Of a DNA stretch of 64,000 bases, positions 1 to 9,834 are shown piece by piece. The number at the start of each line of letters is the position of its first letter. Positions within the stretch are counted from its first letter, which is position 1. The notes beneath the pieces were generated by a model. The model was not told where the DNA came from and made no database searches. It saw only the letters and a program-made list of their open reading frames with translations. The position numbers and the translations under genes were made by a program. The stretch comes from Lucinisca nassula (taxonomy: Eukaryota; Mollusca; Bivalvia; Lucinida; Lucinidae), in assembly GCA_963580285.1 (NCBI GenBank), contig OY757019.1:59044587-59108586 (forward strand), written 5' to 3'.

Positions 1-128
1 ATGTTTAAGTGGCAAATGGTTTCCCTCGGAAAAAGCAAGTTTATTGTGCCGAAAGATTTTGTGCAATTCCTTGCAAGAAATGTTGGTTTGTTTCGTTTGT
101 TGTGTTGAGGTTTTACACTCCGTGTTAG

Positions 129-216
129 GTCATTCTGGAAACGTTGCCTCCGATTTTAAGGACCTGACGTTGAGATGAAATGACATCTTAAGCCCAAAGA
201 AACCGCAAGGGTTTAA
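129..216 (-). mobile_element. SINE-X fragment, 3' half
   Basis: A decayed match to the 3' half of the SINE-X family: GAAACGTTGCCTCC, then GACGTTGAGATGAAATGACA, then AAGAAACC. No target duplication is visible. Positions 217-550 show no gene or known repeat. Confidence 0.55.
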
Positions 217-550
217 GGAGCAGTCCGACTTGAAATAGGAATGTAATAGATGAAAAGGACTGATTGAAAGTTTACCATTGTTTCAAAACCTAACATATGT
301 TCTTAAAGGCATTGTGAATATCAGGGTTTGTTAAGAACGGTGGTATACATGGTGAGATTAATAGGAAATCGCAGCCAAGTTTCAGTTTATGTAAATGTCA
401 TGCGAGGCTTTGCCGAGCAGGAGACTTAAACTAACTGAAAACGAGGATGAGCTTTCGTTGTCGAGGTCTCAACCTCATCACTGATTATGTTTATTTCATG
501 GCTTTCCTTCCTTGACACTTGGCAGCAGGTTCCGGACACACCATTAAAAC

Positions 551-679
551 TGACAGTCCCAAACGTGGTGTCTGACCAGAGGACAATGTGTGCAGAAAAC
601 ACAAAGACAGAATAACTTCAACCAACTTCCTAAGCCTTTTAAAGCAGAATTAGTCTTAATTTTAGGTGGTTTTACTGTA
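551..679. mobile_element. Tigger-like MITE, right-hand fragment
   Basis: This is the right half of the CAGT-ended MITE: the words GTGTCTGACCAGAGGACA and TGTGTGCAGAAAACACAAAG, then TAGTCTTAATTTTAGGTGG, ending TTTTACTGTA. The left half is missing. The following 480 bp hold no recognisable feature. Confidence 0.7.
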
Positions 680-1159
680 TCTCCCTACCGCTCTTGCTAA
701 AGCTACGGCAATTCTATCCCACGTCCAAAATAATATATCACTTATCGTTTGCCAGCATGTGTTGTAAGAATAATTCTTCAAGAGGGAAAGTTCCAATTGA
801 ACAAATTGGCGGAAAATGAAGCCAGCAGCCATAGTTCGGTCATTGTTAATTACCACTAAATGCGGTGTCGTGAATCCTGTGACAACTCAAGTGATTTAGA
901 TATGTATGTAGAGCCACAAGTCTCACAAATATCGACGCAAACAGAAGTCCGACTGTACTTGATGATACTACAAGAAATTGCCTCGGCTCTTTACCGCACA
1001 ATTTTTTTTTTCTTGTTTAATATCATGTCACTGCACAGCCATTTCCAGCCTGCATCATGCCACATAAGCTAAAGTAAAATGAGAAAACAATGTTCAGGAA
1101 TAAATACAATTACCTTAAACCTTCCATCCAAGACAGAATGTCGCACATATTACAAAATA

Positions 1160-1250
1160 AAAGTGGAGGCAATGATCAGAAATCGATACAATTACCTCAC
1201 ACCTCCCATCAGAGCCATCAAAGGGAAAGCAACCAGAACATGAAATAACT
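1160..1250. mobile_element. Foldback-element TIR fragment
   Basis: The end of the long-TIR foldback family: GGCAATGATCAGAAATCGAT, then CACCTCCCATCAGAG, then AAAGGGAAAG and CATGAAATAACT. It matches the outer TIR of the elements at 7925 and 27565. Confidence 0.6.
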
Positions 1251-1320
1251 AAACTTAGGCATTATAATTGTCTAAGCCCATGGCGAAGACATTATAGACT
1301 TAGGGTTTAACACGGAAGTA

Positions 1321-1760
1321 TAGTAGTCGCAGATAAGATTGACTAGGCGGAGCTATCGTTTGTACCTGCCTTAAGAATATTCCATTCAGACAAAAGTAAA
1401 GAAGCCTCCGTGGTCGAGTGGTTACGCTACTCACCTTGTAAACCAGGGGTCGCAGGTTCGATCCCGGGCTTCTCCAGACTTTCGGATGAGTCTTTAAACC
1501 GAGGTCCCGTCTCCGTATGACATTAGCTGTTGGTGGGACGTAAAACTGAAACAGTCACTCACTCAGAAAAAGGTAAACCAAGCCGATTATGTGAATTCAA
1601 CTGTAACACAAGCATTGGTGTGACGTATATGACCATTTCGTCCGCTTGAGGAAAGCGTGCGAAAGGCACTCTACCGAATCTTCTGATGGATGTAGCGAAT
1701 TTGACATATATTGACAACACCTGAATAGCTCCGCCTAGTCAATTTTGTCTGCGACTTCTA
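1321..1760. mobile_element. TIR MITE (TAGTAGTCGCAG family) carrying a SINE
   Basis: The ends are TAGTAGTCGCAGATAAGATT and its near-complement GTCTGCGACTTCTA, with matching inner words GACTAGGCGGAGCTAT and ATAGCTCCGCCTAGTC. TA flanks both sides. A shorter uninterrupted copy is at 44685-44905. This one is about 200 bp longer, mostly because of a SINE inserted in its left half. Confidence 0.8.
1400..1563 (+). mobile_element. tRNA-derived SINE nested in the TIR MITE
   Basis: A tRNA-like head has box A (GTGGTCGAGTGG), a TTGTAA anticodon-loop word like that of tRNA-Thr, and box B (GGTTCGATCCC). An unrelated body follows and the element ends in CACTCACTC. Imperfect flanking duplications, CAGACAAAAGTAAA and CAGAAAAAGGTAAA, support a retroposon insertion. 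A reverse-strand copy is at 30022-30175, so this is a SINE rather than a tRNA gene. Confidence 0.75.
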
Positions 1761-1763
1761 TAC

Positions 1764-2550
1764 CCACAATGCAGGTTGACCTTTATATTTAATGCAGCAA
1801 CAAGTTAAAGCTTTCACAAGAAGACAAAAGTGGCCCATTACAAGTATAAGCTTTCACACAAAAAAAGAGGCCCACGGGCAGAGCTCTGGTACAAAATTGC
1901 TATCACATCTCTGCATGCTCATATTTGCTGTCATATTTGTACAGGCTAATACAAAATGTACACCTACAATCTCTCTACCACAACGTCCCACTGCCTATCC
2001 TATAAGCTCCCCAGGAGCCTTCGGCAAAATTTTCTGGTTAATCTTAAATTAGTCTTCTATAAAGTGTAGTAAATTGTTTACTTAACTTCTCCGACACTTT
2101 CAAGCATACTTCTCAAACAGTTTCAAGCATTCAGTTTGATAAAATGTTACAAGCATAATGAAGTTGCACATGTGCCCTTTTAAAGGTGAAAACCTACGGC
2201 ATTTGCAACTTTGACATTTCAGACATTATACTTCAGTCGGAAGGATCCTGAGTGCAGACAGGCATTTAGAATATTGCCAAAGACAGTTAATTGTATAAAA
2301 CGCATTTCTGTGATATAACTGTATACTTCACATTTAATATGTGTTAAACGGAGACCTAGCTTTTTGTAAAAGCTATTCTTGTTCAAAAGTGTACACGTAG
2401 AAGCCAACTGAGAACAGGTGTTGGCCACAGTAGCTATTCTAAACGACGACGGCCCCAACTTAAATCTTTATTCTAACACAGCGCGCCTATATAGGCAATG
2501 GAAAATATTTGTGTTTTATTCTACAACAAATCACGGCAAGGAAGAGCGTG
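1764..2550. other. No gene recognised
   Basis: Moderately AT-rich sequence. Near 1866 it has the AGAGGCCCACGGGC-type word seen at the start of array elements elsewhere. Its short open frames show no recognisable domain. Confidence 0.4.
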
Positions 2551-2554
2551 ACAC

Positions 2555-2590
2555 GTGACGTCATTAAAAACTTCCAATTAATGACGTCAC
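2555..2590. promoter_or_regulatory. Paired CRE-like TGACGTCA sites in inverted arrangement
   Basis: GTGACGTCATTAA and TTAATGACGTCAC form a perfect 13-bp inverted repeat with a 10-base spacer. Each arm contains the full ATF/CREB palindrome TGACGTCA, and further ACGTCA-like words follow to about 2625. The sites are plain in the sequence; function is unknown, and they may belong to a mobile element. Confidence 0.45.
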
Positions 2591-2779
2591 TAGTCGATTT
2601 CCTTGACGTTGGACGGTGTAACGTCATTTTCTCGCATCGAAAACGTTAGAAAAGGATATAAATGCATGTGTTTCAGTCGATTTCTTCTAACAATGGCGAA
2701 AAGTTGTGAGATTTTGAAGGAAACAACAACACTATTGCCGATTTTCAGCGTGTTAGAATCGAAATAGATCAGCCCTAGT

Positions 2780-2913
2780 CTGTGATTTGTTGAGTAATAA
2801 ATCACAGTTTGTCGGTCAGTTGTAAGTAGACAAATCACGCGCGCTACGCGCTCGTGATTTGTCTACTTTACAACTGACCGACAAACTGTGATTTATTACT
2901 CAACAAATCACAG
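2780..2913. repeat. Near-perfect hairpin with 60-bp arms
   Basis: Arms of 60 and 61 bases, differing by one inserted T, flank a 13-base loop rich in CG (CGCGCTACGCGCT). The arms begin CTGTGATTTGTTGAG and end in its complement. Such preservation suggests a recent foldback or MITE insertion. Confidence 0.9.
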
Positions 2914-3004
2914 TTACAGCTAATCTATTTCTTAAACAATGTTATTTTATTAGTGTTTGGTGCCTGCTGATTTGTCTTTGGCTTGTCTCTTCGTGGTCTA
3001 CCTG

Positions 3005-3215
3005 ATAGTTTTCTTTAGCTATAGTATTTTGTCTTAGATAGCCTATTGGCCATTTTGTGGGAAAGTAACTGTCCTTTTGGCTTTCCGCTATTGATGTTTC
3101 CATTAGGGTCTAGTTATTTCATGTCTGTGTTTCTTTCCCTTTTGTGTCACTGCTGGGAGCTGTGGGTTAAATGTATCGATTCCTGATCAATGCCTTCACT
3201 TCTACTTTCTATGAA
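3005..3215. mobile_element. Solo TIR of the foldback family
   Basis: A single arm of the long-TIR foldback element, running from GATAGCCTATTGGCCATTTT through GGGAGCTGTGGGTTAA to TCGATTCCTGATCAATGCC, with no partner arm nearby. The 420 bp after it contain no recognised feature. Confidence 0.75.
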
Positions 3216-3650
3216 TAAAATATTTCCAGAGATAAGAAAAATGTATTTCAGCACGCGGGTGTTATCATAATAAATGACAATATTGAGAAATCGTCTTTAT
3301 GTGGATACCGTTTCAAAAAGCTGAAACAAATATACACCTCTTATTATTCGAAATTTACAGGTTTCATTAAGAACTTATTTTAGAAAAATTCAAATCTTCA
3401 CAAACAGTCAAGCGCTGTTTGTCGGTGTCTTTGTGGGAGTGTCCTACCGTGAATGTGTTAATTGGGTTCACTGAAATGATATCGAATGCTTTTGAGGCTG
3501 TCAATGGAGTACCGATATGTGCAGGGTCCAGGCTTTCAAAACTTACGATTTCAGAATCGGAACCCTTACTGGTGACACGTCAAATGTTATTCACCATGAC
3601 ATGTGATACATGAAGTTAGTCCCTAGCTCTCAAAAACGAGGTAAACTTTG

Positions 3651-4015
3651 CTATACTATCCTAATCACATTCATCCGTGCAACTGATCGAATTGGGAAGA
3701 GATTCCAATCTCTAATAGTCCGAGGGAAGAGGGAATCTTTGAAAAAGTCAGTTCTTTCGGTAGGGGTCTGACACGCCAATGAATGGTAATTTCTACAGCA
3801 TCTAACTGGGGGAACAAGGTCATCTGCTGGGTCCTGGCAGCACCCGTTAGAACTTTGTATAAAAGTATGAGCCCGTGTCTCTTCTCCGTTTCTTGAGAGA
3901 CTCACATCTTAATTTTCCAAGTATTCCAGTCATATTCCCAGCTTCAAATCAGTAATTGGTTGTTACAAATCTAACAGCTATATTCTGAACTTTTTCAATG
4001 TCTCTCTCCATTGGG
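3651..4015 (-). pseudogene. LINE C-terminal segment
   Basis: The minus-strand frame ending at 3651 reads ...CCRNYHSLACQTPTERTD, then FFKDSLFPRTIRDWN followed by LFP. The pattern (R/T)TD-x-(Y/F)K-x-S-(F/L)FP-x-TI-x-(D/E)WN is the characteristic end of the long LINE ORF beyond the reverse transcriptase thumb. It reinforces the polymerase matches upstream. The frame is open for 84 residues, and the reading frame does not continue directly into the RT segment. Confidence 0.8.
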
Positions 4016-4021
4016 GTTCCA

Positions 4022-4110
4022 GATACAACTACCATATTCCAAAATAGAAACGGGGGCAATGATCAGGAATCTATACAATTTACCCAAAGGATCCATCAGA
4101 AACACGAAAG
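4022..4110. mobile_element. Foldback TIR fragment inside the LINE
   Basis: GGGGCAATGATCAGGAATCT, then ATACAATTTACCC, then ATCAGAAACACGAAAGGG: a decayed end of the foldback family that interrupts the LINE between its thumb and C-terminal segments. Confidence 0.6.
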
Positions 4111-4299
4111 GGCCTGGGCGAACAAGACTTTTATATGCTGCTTCTCTTACATCCTGAGAACACTGATGAAGATTTCGCCTCAGGAACCAAGCGTTCTATT
4201 TACCTTAGTACAAATATTGCTAGTGTGTGTACTCCATCTCAAATCGTGTGTGATTGTCACACCAATGTATTTAATGGAATCCACAACCTCGAAGACCGT

Positions 4300-4616
4300 T
4301 TTGTTTGTTTGTTTAAGTTGAGGTCTAACATCCCCGTCAACACTGTAAAGGTCATTTCGGAGACGTTTCTTCCAATTTTGTGGGACTTTTACCCGACATT
4401 GAGGTGAAAATGACATCTCAAGCCGTGCCGCCCAATGAAACCAATAGGGGTTATAAGCATGGACGGCCCGACTCGCACCGCTTTGCCTGGGCAGGCTTAG
4501 ATCCTCTCTAAGTGGTTTACCAGTACTCGGGTGCGGGTTATTTTCAGCTCTGCTTGGAAGCATCATGCAGCCCATCTATTTTTTCAAGCCCCGATGGGCG
4601 GGGTCCGTCTATCTTA
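4300..4616 (-). mobile_element. SINE-X inserted in the LINE
   Basis: On the minus strand it runs from CCCGCCCATCGGGGCTTG through AAACCGC and GCCTGCCCAGGC to GACGGGGATGTTAGACCTCA and a CAAA-type tail. It separates two RT segments that would otherwise be contiguous, so it is younger than the LINE. A convincing target duplication was not found here. Confidence 0.8.
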
Positions 4617-4971
4617 GGTGTAAGAAGCCTCAATTTTATTGGTTATCTTCCAAGTTATTTGCAAACTATTGCATTTAACGGGCTGAAATCCCATGCCCCA
4701 TTTTCGTGCCCAACATCCTAGTTTGTCTATATCGTTGTGAAGTTTCAGCGAGTCCGCTGCATCTCTAATTTTCCGGTAGCAAACGCAGTCGTCTGCGCAC
4801 TGTATTATTTGTATCAATTATGTACAGGGAGAGTTACAGGGGGCGAAGAACGGTCCCTTGACCCACTCAGAAGATTCATCATTAACAACAACTCGCTGTT
4901 GTGTGTAGCATGGAAAGGAGTCTATCCATTTGAGAGTCAACCCCCACGCCGAATACTGTAACCAAATATGT

Positions 4972-5042
4972 ACACTCCATATTTTTGGTTCTGTGGTGTA
5001 TTCCTTGCTTCCAAAGGATAACCCTTTTATCGAACATATTAG
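4972..5042 (-). repeat. Repeat R fragment
   Basis: ATGTACACTCCATATTTTTG, then GTGTATTCCTTGCTTCCAAA and GGATAACCCTTTTAT: the complement of the repeat R unit start, inserted in the LINE RT region. Confidence 0.7.
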
Positions 5043-5302
5043 TAGTTCATGAAGGACGGGGTGTCAAAGGCCTTCTCGAAGTCCAGAATAAATGTGTCCA
5101 CATGTCCCCTTTTGTCTAAGATTTTTATCCGATCATCAATAACCGTGCTCAACTGAGTTTCACAACTATGTTTCTTCCTGAATCTGACAAAAGTCTATGT
5201 TCATCCAAGTGGGCCATGATGTTTGAGCAGACATGTTCACGCAATATACACGAACTACACGTCAGGGATACATGGCGATAATTACGAACAAGAGCCTTAT
5301 CG

Positions 5303-5373
5303 CAAAGAAAGGCTTCTAGCGAACATTTGTCCTCTCTTTAAGAGGACAAATGTTCGCTAGAAGCCTTTCTTTG
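5303..5373. repeat. Perfect 33-bp inverted repeat (hairpin)
   Basis: The arms at 5303-5335 and 5341-5373 match without a mismatch and are separated by five bases (CTTTA). The left arm contains GCTTCTAGCGAACATTTGTC. It lies between two decayed LINE blocks. Its perfection contrasts with that decay, so it is young or recently corrected. Confidence 0.9.
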
Positions 5374-6284
5374 GAGATTTCAACCGTATCAAGACATTTT
5401 CGAACAGATATGCAAAAACTGGACCTGGCTCATTTGCTTATTCCTTCAGGACTCTAGGATTAAGCTCATCAGGTTCCAAAAGTTTAGATGGATTCAAGTC
5501 TTTAAGTAATTTGAACACTCATCACTCCCTCCGATGTCATAACAATATCATCCATGACATTTGTGGATCTTCCAGTCAATGGAACTTCCTTGAACTCAGT
5601 TTTATTGAACGTATCATTGAATTGTCCAACCGAGTCCTCTGCCCTTTCAGAGTCAAATTCAGCAACTCCACTCCCTCCTCTTTTATCTGGTGGCGGTATA
5701 CCTTGTCTGTCTTTTTAGTTGTTATTAATATACCCGTGGACGTCCTTTTTACATCACATACCAAGTTATTCACATACAAATTATGCTGAATTAATTTCTC
5801 GTCTGAAGTTTTCAAATTTTTTCCGGAGTTTACCTCTTCCCATCTTTATTGCCTTAGAATGAATCCTATTCCTTCTGCCGATCTTTGTTCTTTTCTCTGG
5901 TGTGATCAAGGGAATCAAAGATACAGGCCCACTAGATGTTCGGCCGAAATTTGAATGAACGTAGTTATCAAGTAAAAGTTCTCCTGGACATACCGAGCAG
6001 TTTAGTACTTCTACTTTGCAAATTTTAGAGCACCCTTCCTCATAGTTTCATAATCACCTTTTTGATATGAGTACACTTTCCTCCGAGGTTTCTTTATTGG
6101 TTGAATGAAGATTTTTAAAAATCAAGAAACAACATCATGATCACTTAGATTGCCTGTAGACTAAATATCTTTAGATTGTCCTGGCAAAATTGTAAGAATC
6201 AAATCCAAAGTTTTCTTATCACGATTTGTTCTCACAATGTCAGTTACTCCTTGTCATTTGGACTGACTCAGCATCGTGCCTTGT

Positions 6285-6790
6285 TTACTGAGCAATTGTT
6301 TTACTGAAACAATGCCTCTGAAGTTTAAGACACCTAGAACATGTACTGCGGGAAGTTTTTTTACCCTTATATTGAGACTGCATGCGATCAAGCTGATCTG
6401 TAAAAGTCCTGAAGTTTTCGCCCGTGCAATTTGGTGGTCGATACCAACTTGCTACAAAGTGAGTAGTTACAAAAACCTTAACCCAGACTGATTCTGAGTC
6501 GTTTTCAAGTTCCACGAATGGCATGTGAGAGATGCCTATGTGAATGAACAACATCAACCGCTAGCGCCATGAGAGTTTCTATCTTTTCTTTAGACACTGT
6601 ACTCGCAAGTTTGAGGGAAAATGGTGATTGAACTGTCAATCTTTGTTTCCAAAAAACATAATATGTTGGTGATTATTCAGGAAAGCTAAAAAGTCCAGTA
6701 TTGTACCTCGTATACCGTTGATGTTTATACTGCAAAGTTTAAAAATGTTCTATTAAGGGTTATCCTTTGGAAGCACGGAATACGCCACAG
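6285..6790 (-). pseudogene. LINE apurinic-type endonuclease remnant
   Basis: The minus strand shows SININGIRG near 6745, resembling the N-terminal strand of the EEP endonuclease with its conserved Asn. Farther along are MPFVELENDSESVWVKV and SWYRPPN near 6430-6500, followed by FRTFTDQLDRMQSQYKG. These match the middle of the exonuclease-endonuclease-phosphatase fold of CR1/jockey LINEs (the E-x-VWV and YRPP blocks). The catalytic GDFN and SDH blocks were not found, and the frame shifts between blocks. Confidence 0.75.
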
Positions 6791-6870
6791 AAGTGAAAAG
6801 GATGGAGTGTACACGTTTTCTGGAACAGACTAGCTAGTTTCGGCCAACTAGGCCTCATTAGTGGCCTTTT
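6745..6870 (+). repeat. Repeat R fragment in the LINE
   Basis: GGGTTATCCTTTGGAAGCAC, then CAGAAGTGAAAAGGATGGAG, then ACTAGCTAGTTTCGGCCAAC: the start of repeat R, inserted between the endonuclease and zinc-finger blocks. Confidence 0.7.
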
Positions 6871-6949
6871 ACAAAATTTAGCTTAGTAGTCGCACATTTA
6901 ACTCCCTTATTCTTTGACAGAAATCCAAATTTGTTTCGCTTGTTCAGTT

Positions 6950-7431
6950 CTATGTATTCGTTGAGAAGTTGCAAACCTCACATTTGGGGCAAATGCATGA
7001 GCAGTTTAAGTTTATCAAAGTATCATACTCAACATCTGAGATGAAAGAACAATCCATGCGTATCCACGTTTCACACTGATCACATTGAACTTCCTTGTGG
7101 CCGTTAAGGAGAGCACCCCATACATAGGCCACAGTCAGCTTTGCAGACCGTGCAATGCCAAGTTTCAACTCCAGATTCATGTCCTAATAAGTGTTTGTTA
7201 TCGAGTTCACAACATGACTGAAAATGATTTTTGTTCACAATACTCACATTCCACACATTTCTCTGAAGTTTTATAGTACATTTTGCAAAAACCACAATGG
7301 AAGCTTGTTCCGGCCGATATTAGTTTCGCTGTCTTTGTCCAGGATAATAAAAAATGCCTAGTTTGTTCCACTTGAGGGCTTGAAATTACGTATCCCTTTC
7401 TTTTCATACCAGTCTTCCTAGTGACAGCCAT
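6950..7431 (-). pseudogene. LINE N-terminal Cys-rich (PHD-like) finger remnant
   Basis: Three overlapping minus-strand frames together carry CGFCKMYYKTSEKCVECEYC, then WHCTVCKADCGLCMGC, then VQCDQCETWIRMDC and CICPKC. The spacing resembles the PHD-like finger that precedes the endonuclease in some CR1-type LINEs. In the third block the usual W-x-H-x-x-C ligand His is Arg, another sign of decay. Two frame shifts separate the blocks. The start resembles M-A-V-T-R at 7431. Confidence 0.6.
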
Positions 7432-7440
7432 GTACTATGT

Positions 7441-7920
7441 TGCTCTGTCACTGTTTTCTTTTTTTGTTATCTGATACTTCTGATTACTACCATCTGTGTG
7501 AATTCTCCAAAGCCAAACCCATTTACCAAAACTACACGGAACGTAAATGAAACTTCACCATTAAGATACTGGGCAAAGTTAATTTCCGGGAAATTCGTGG
7601 TCAAAATAACACTCAAATATCTGACAATACTCGGTTTCCATCAGCGTGTCAGCTGTACACCCAGAGCCGCTGACTTACATACGTGCTCTTCAGAAAAAGA
7701 GTGCCAAGTAACAATCCTAAGTCCGGTATTTTTCGCAGACAGTGCACTGAAAACTACAAAGGCACAATCAGTAAACTGGTCAAATTATAAAAAGCTCAGC
7801 ACATTCAAATATCGGACAACACACCGGCACTTCAGCAAAATGAATGTGATAAGCTTCCTAAGAATTTCAATTTGCATTTAACTAACCCACTAGTACAGTA
7901 ATGACGGAAAAGAATGTCAA
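7441..7920. other. No gene recognised
   Basis: Contains a 127-codon open frame on the + strand (7498-7881) with no recognisable domain and low-complexity Lys/Thr/Ser composition. I regard it as chance. Confidence 0.4.
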
Positions 7921-7924
7921 CAAA

Positions 7925-8570
7925 ATAGTAGTGAAGGCAATGATCAGGACTCGATTCAATAAACCCACACCTCCCATCAGAGACACCAAAGAGAAAGAAA
8001 CACGAACATGAAATAACTAGACCCTAATGGACAAATCAATAGCGGAAAGCCAACAGGACATTTGCTTTCCCACTAAATGGCCAATTGGCTATCCAAAACA
8101 ATCGTAGGCTAATTGTTGGTTTTCTTTTGTTCCAACATTTCAGTGTTTTCTTGCTGTCGAGTCCTTACCGTTGTATCATCTGTGTGGTTGTTTGATTTTT
8201 GTGTTCTCGGAGATGTTGCACTGATGAGTTAGGAAGCCTTCATGCGGACTAAACAAATTATTTGTCTAAACCGCGGCGGAAGTAAGGGCTTGGATTGCGG
8301 CCGCATAAAATCGATTTGAGACCCCAGTAGTGGCGTTCCAATGCGGTGTGTTATAGTTCGTCTTTGAATGTGTGTATTGCTTATGTGTGTTTGTTTTGGA
8401 TAGCGAATTGGCGATTTTGTGGGAATGTAAATGTCCTTTTGACTTCCGCTGTTGGTGTTTTCATTAGGGTCTGGTTGTTTCCTGTTTGTATTTCTTTCCC
8501 TTTGGTGTCTCTGATGGGAGGTATGGGTTAATTGTGTCGGATCCAGATTATTGCCTTTAATTCTATTTTT
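7925..8570. mobile_element. Long-TIR foldback element, copy 1
   Basis: The left arm (about 7925-8110) and right arm (about 8395-8570) are inverted copies: GGCAATGATCAGGA...CTCCCATCAGAG...CAATAGCGGAAAGCC against the complementary TCCGCTGTTGGTG...TCTGATGGGAGG...ATTGCC. The middle of about 280 bp (TTGCACTGATGAGTTAGGA; CGGAAGTAAGGGCTTGGATT) is shared with copy 2 at 27565. No coding capacity is seen. Confidence 0.85.
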
Positions 8571-8792
8571 AAACTTCGGGGAGAAAGAATTAATAATCAA
8601 CGGTAACCAACAATAATATGATGCTGATTTGTGCTTGTCTGCAATGAGTCAGACAAGAAACTAATCAGAATTGATATTTCTTAATTGAAAGCATAAAATA
8701 ACTTCTTCTTTGGAGAGCCAAATTTCCAAAATCCGTTGAGATTCAACGAAAACCCGTTTATTATTTTGTTATTTTTTATCATTGCAAATGCA

Positions 8793-8915
8793 AAAGCTAC
8801 TTTTGGCTTTCCGCTGTTGGCTTTCCGCTGTTGGTGTTTCCGTTGGGGTCTGTTGCTTCATGTTTGTGTTTCTCTCCCTTTGGTGTCTCTGACGGGAGCT
8901 GTGGGTTAATTAAAA
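8793..8915. mobile_element. Solo foldback TIR with a short internal duplication
   Basis: GGCTTTCCGCTGTT occurs twice in tandem, followed by the TIR words GTTGGGGTCTGTTGCTTCAT and GACGGGAGCTGTGGGTTAAT. Confidence 0.75.
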
Positions 8916-8917
8916 AA

Positions 8918-9003
8918 TAAGGTTAACCCCTGTAAACCCCAGTTTTTCTATATGAAAGTGGGGTTCAAATGGGTCAAAATAATAAAATCGTGTTTTCGTA
9001 ATG
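8918..9003. mobile_element. Palindromic MITE, subfamily A, end fragment
   Basis: GGTTAACCCCTGTAAACCCC, then GTGGGGTTCAAATGGGTC, then TCGTGTTTTCGTAATG. The last is the family TIR end. The core palindrome is absent. The following 590 bp are AT-rich with no feature recognised. Confidence 0.7.
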
Positions 9004-9594
9004 TTTCGTGTCGCCTCATCTAATATAGTATGTGATCCAGGCAAAAACCTATGATCATAGTCACACAGGCGCACATGAAACTACAGATGATAACTTATTA
9101 CCTAAAATGGATATTTGTCACATGCAGTTATCAGTTGCATTTGTTTTCAATCATGGTTTGTAAAGTTGGCTGTTATTTATGAAGAGGCTTCCACAAAAAT
9201 TTTGATAAATGCTGCCTTGTACGGTTTCATCAGATTTATGCATCCCTATTCGCCTAGAGTCACAATCAACTTAATTATTTTAAGTAAATTGGATCTTTAA
9301 TTCATTTACATAAATTGTCGTTGCATGTCACTTAATTCGATAAATTTCTTGGAATTAATTTTACTTAGACAATAATCATTAGCTTCCTGAGATATCTTGA
9401 AGCTCAGCTTCTGATCAATCCTGATCTTGATGATTCAGCTTCACTTCGTGGAAATTCCAAGTAATACAAAGTACGAAAAGCGACTCATTTGGCTATCATA
9501 TCATTGTAATGGTTCCTTAAATGGTTTGTGAAAATGACATTTTTCTTATAAACATGTAATACATTTTCTTGTTTCTGCATCAAACATACGTAGT

Positions 9595-9800
9595 GTGTGC
9601 TCGCTAGAACCGCCTCATTGTAGAATTTTAATGTGTACACATTTTCTTTGTGCTCGATAGAACCGCCCCATTGAGGCGGTTCTTACGGGTACCCACATTC
9701 TACGAGTTTTATCAAGATTAAGAACGCTAAACTATACCCCTATAAATCCCCACTTTTCGCTGTTTAAGATGGGGTTTACAGGTGTATTCAGAATATTGCT
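9595..9800. mobile_element. Palindromic MITE copy, rearranged
   Basis: GCTAGAACCGCCTCATTG, about 40 bp of other sequence, then TAGAACCGCCCCATTGAGGC and GGTTCTTACGGGTACCCAC. The flank has CCCCTATAAATCCCCAC and GATGGGGTTTACAGG. The left arm is partly duplicated. Confidence 0.75.
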
Positions 9801-9834
9801 AAAATTGTTGCCCCGGTGGCCTTCTTGAAATTCT

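Larger units (their letters stand above)
4616..5510 (-). pseudogene. LINE reverse transcriptase core, broken
   Basis: Minus-strand motifs in order: LLKDLNPSK and PDELNPRVLKE near 5460-5510; FILDFEKAFDT near 5060-5105 (fingers/palm, motif A); LKWIDSF with QQRVVVND near 4870-4940; CADDCVCYR near 4780, the catalytic (F/Y)ADD box with its first residue changed to Cys; and LHNDIDKLGCWARKW with KCNSLQ near 4640-4710. This is the RT domain of a non-LTR retrotransposon. It is interrupted by a hairpin (5303-5373) and a repeat fragment (4972-5042), with frameshifts between blocks. The thumb motif KYIGVTITHDLRW continues beyond the SINE insertion at about 4235-4275. Confidence 0.85.
3640..7440 (-). mobile_element. 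Decayed non-LTR retrotransposon (LINE, CR1/jockey-like), reverse orientation
   Basis: Reading the minus strand from 7430 to 3650 gives, in order, a Cys-rich PHD-like finger, an endonuclease segment, reverse transcriptase motifs and a typical LINE C-terminal segment. This is the order of CR1/jockey-type elements that carry a PHD-like finger. Frame changes and stops are numerous, so it is a dead copy. It carries later insertions: a SINE-X, a foldback TIR fragment, two pieces of repeat R and a 33-bp-arm hairpin. No poly-A tail or target duplication was found. Confidence 0.85.

Noticed and set aside
1400..1480. Functional tRNA gene (also at 11295, 26350, 51175)
   Set aside because: The heads have box A and B but poor acceptor stems, continue into SINE bodies, and are flanked by target duplications.
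4180..4575. 131-codon frame as a single protein
   Set aside because: Its first part is antisense SINE-X sequence and only the last part (VDSIKYIGVTI onward) is LINE reverse transcriptase; the fusion is accidental.
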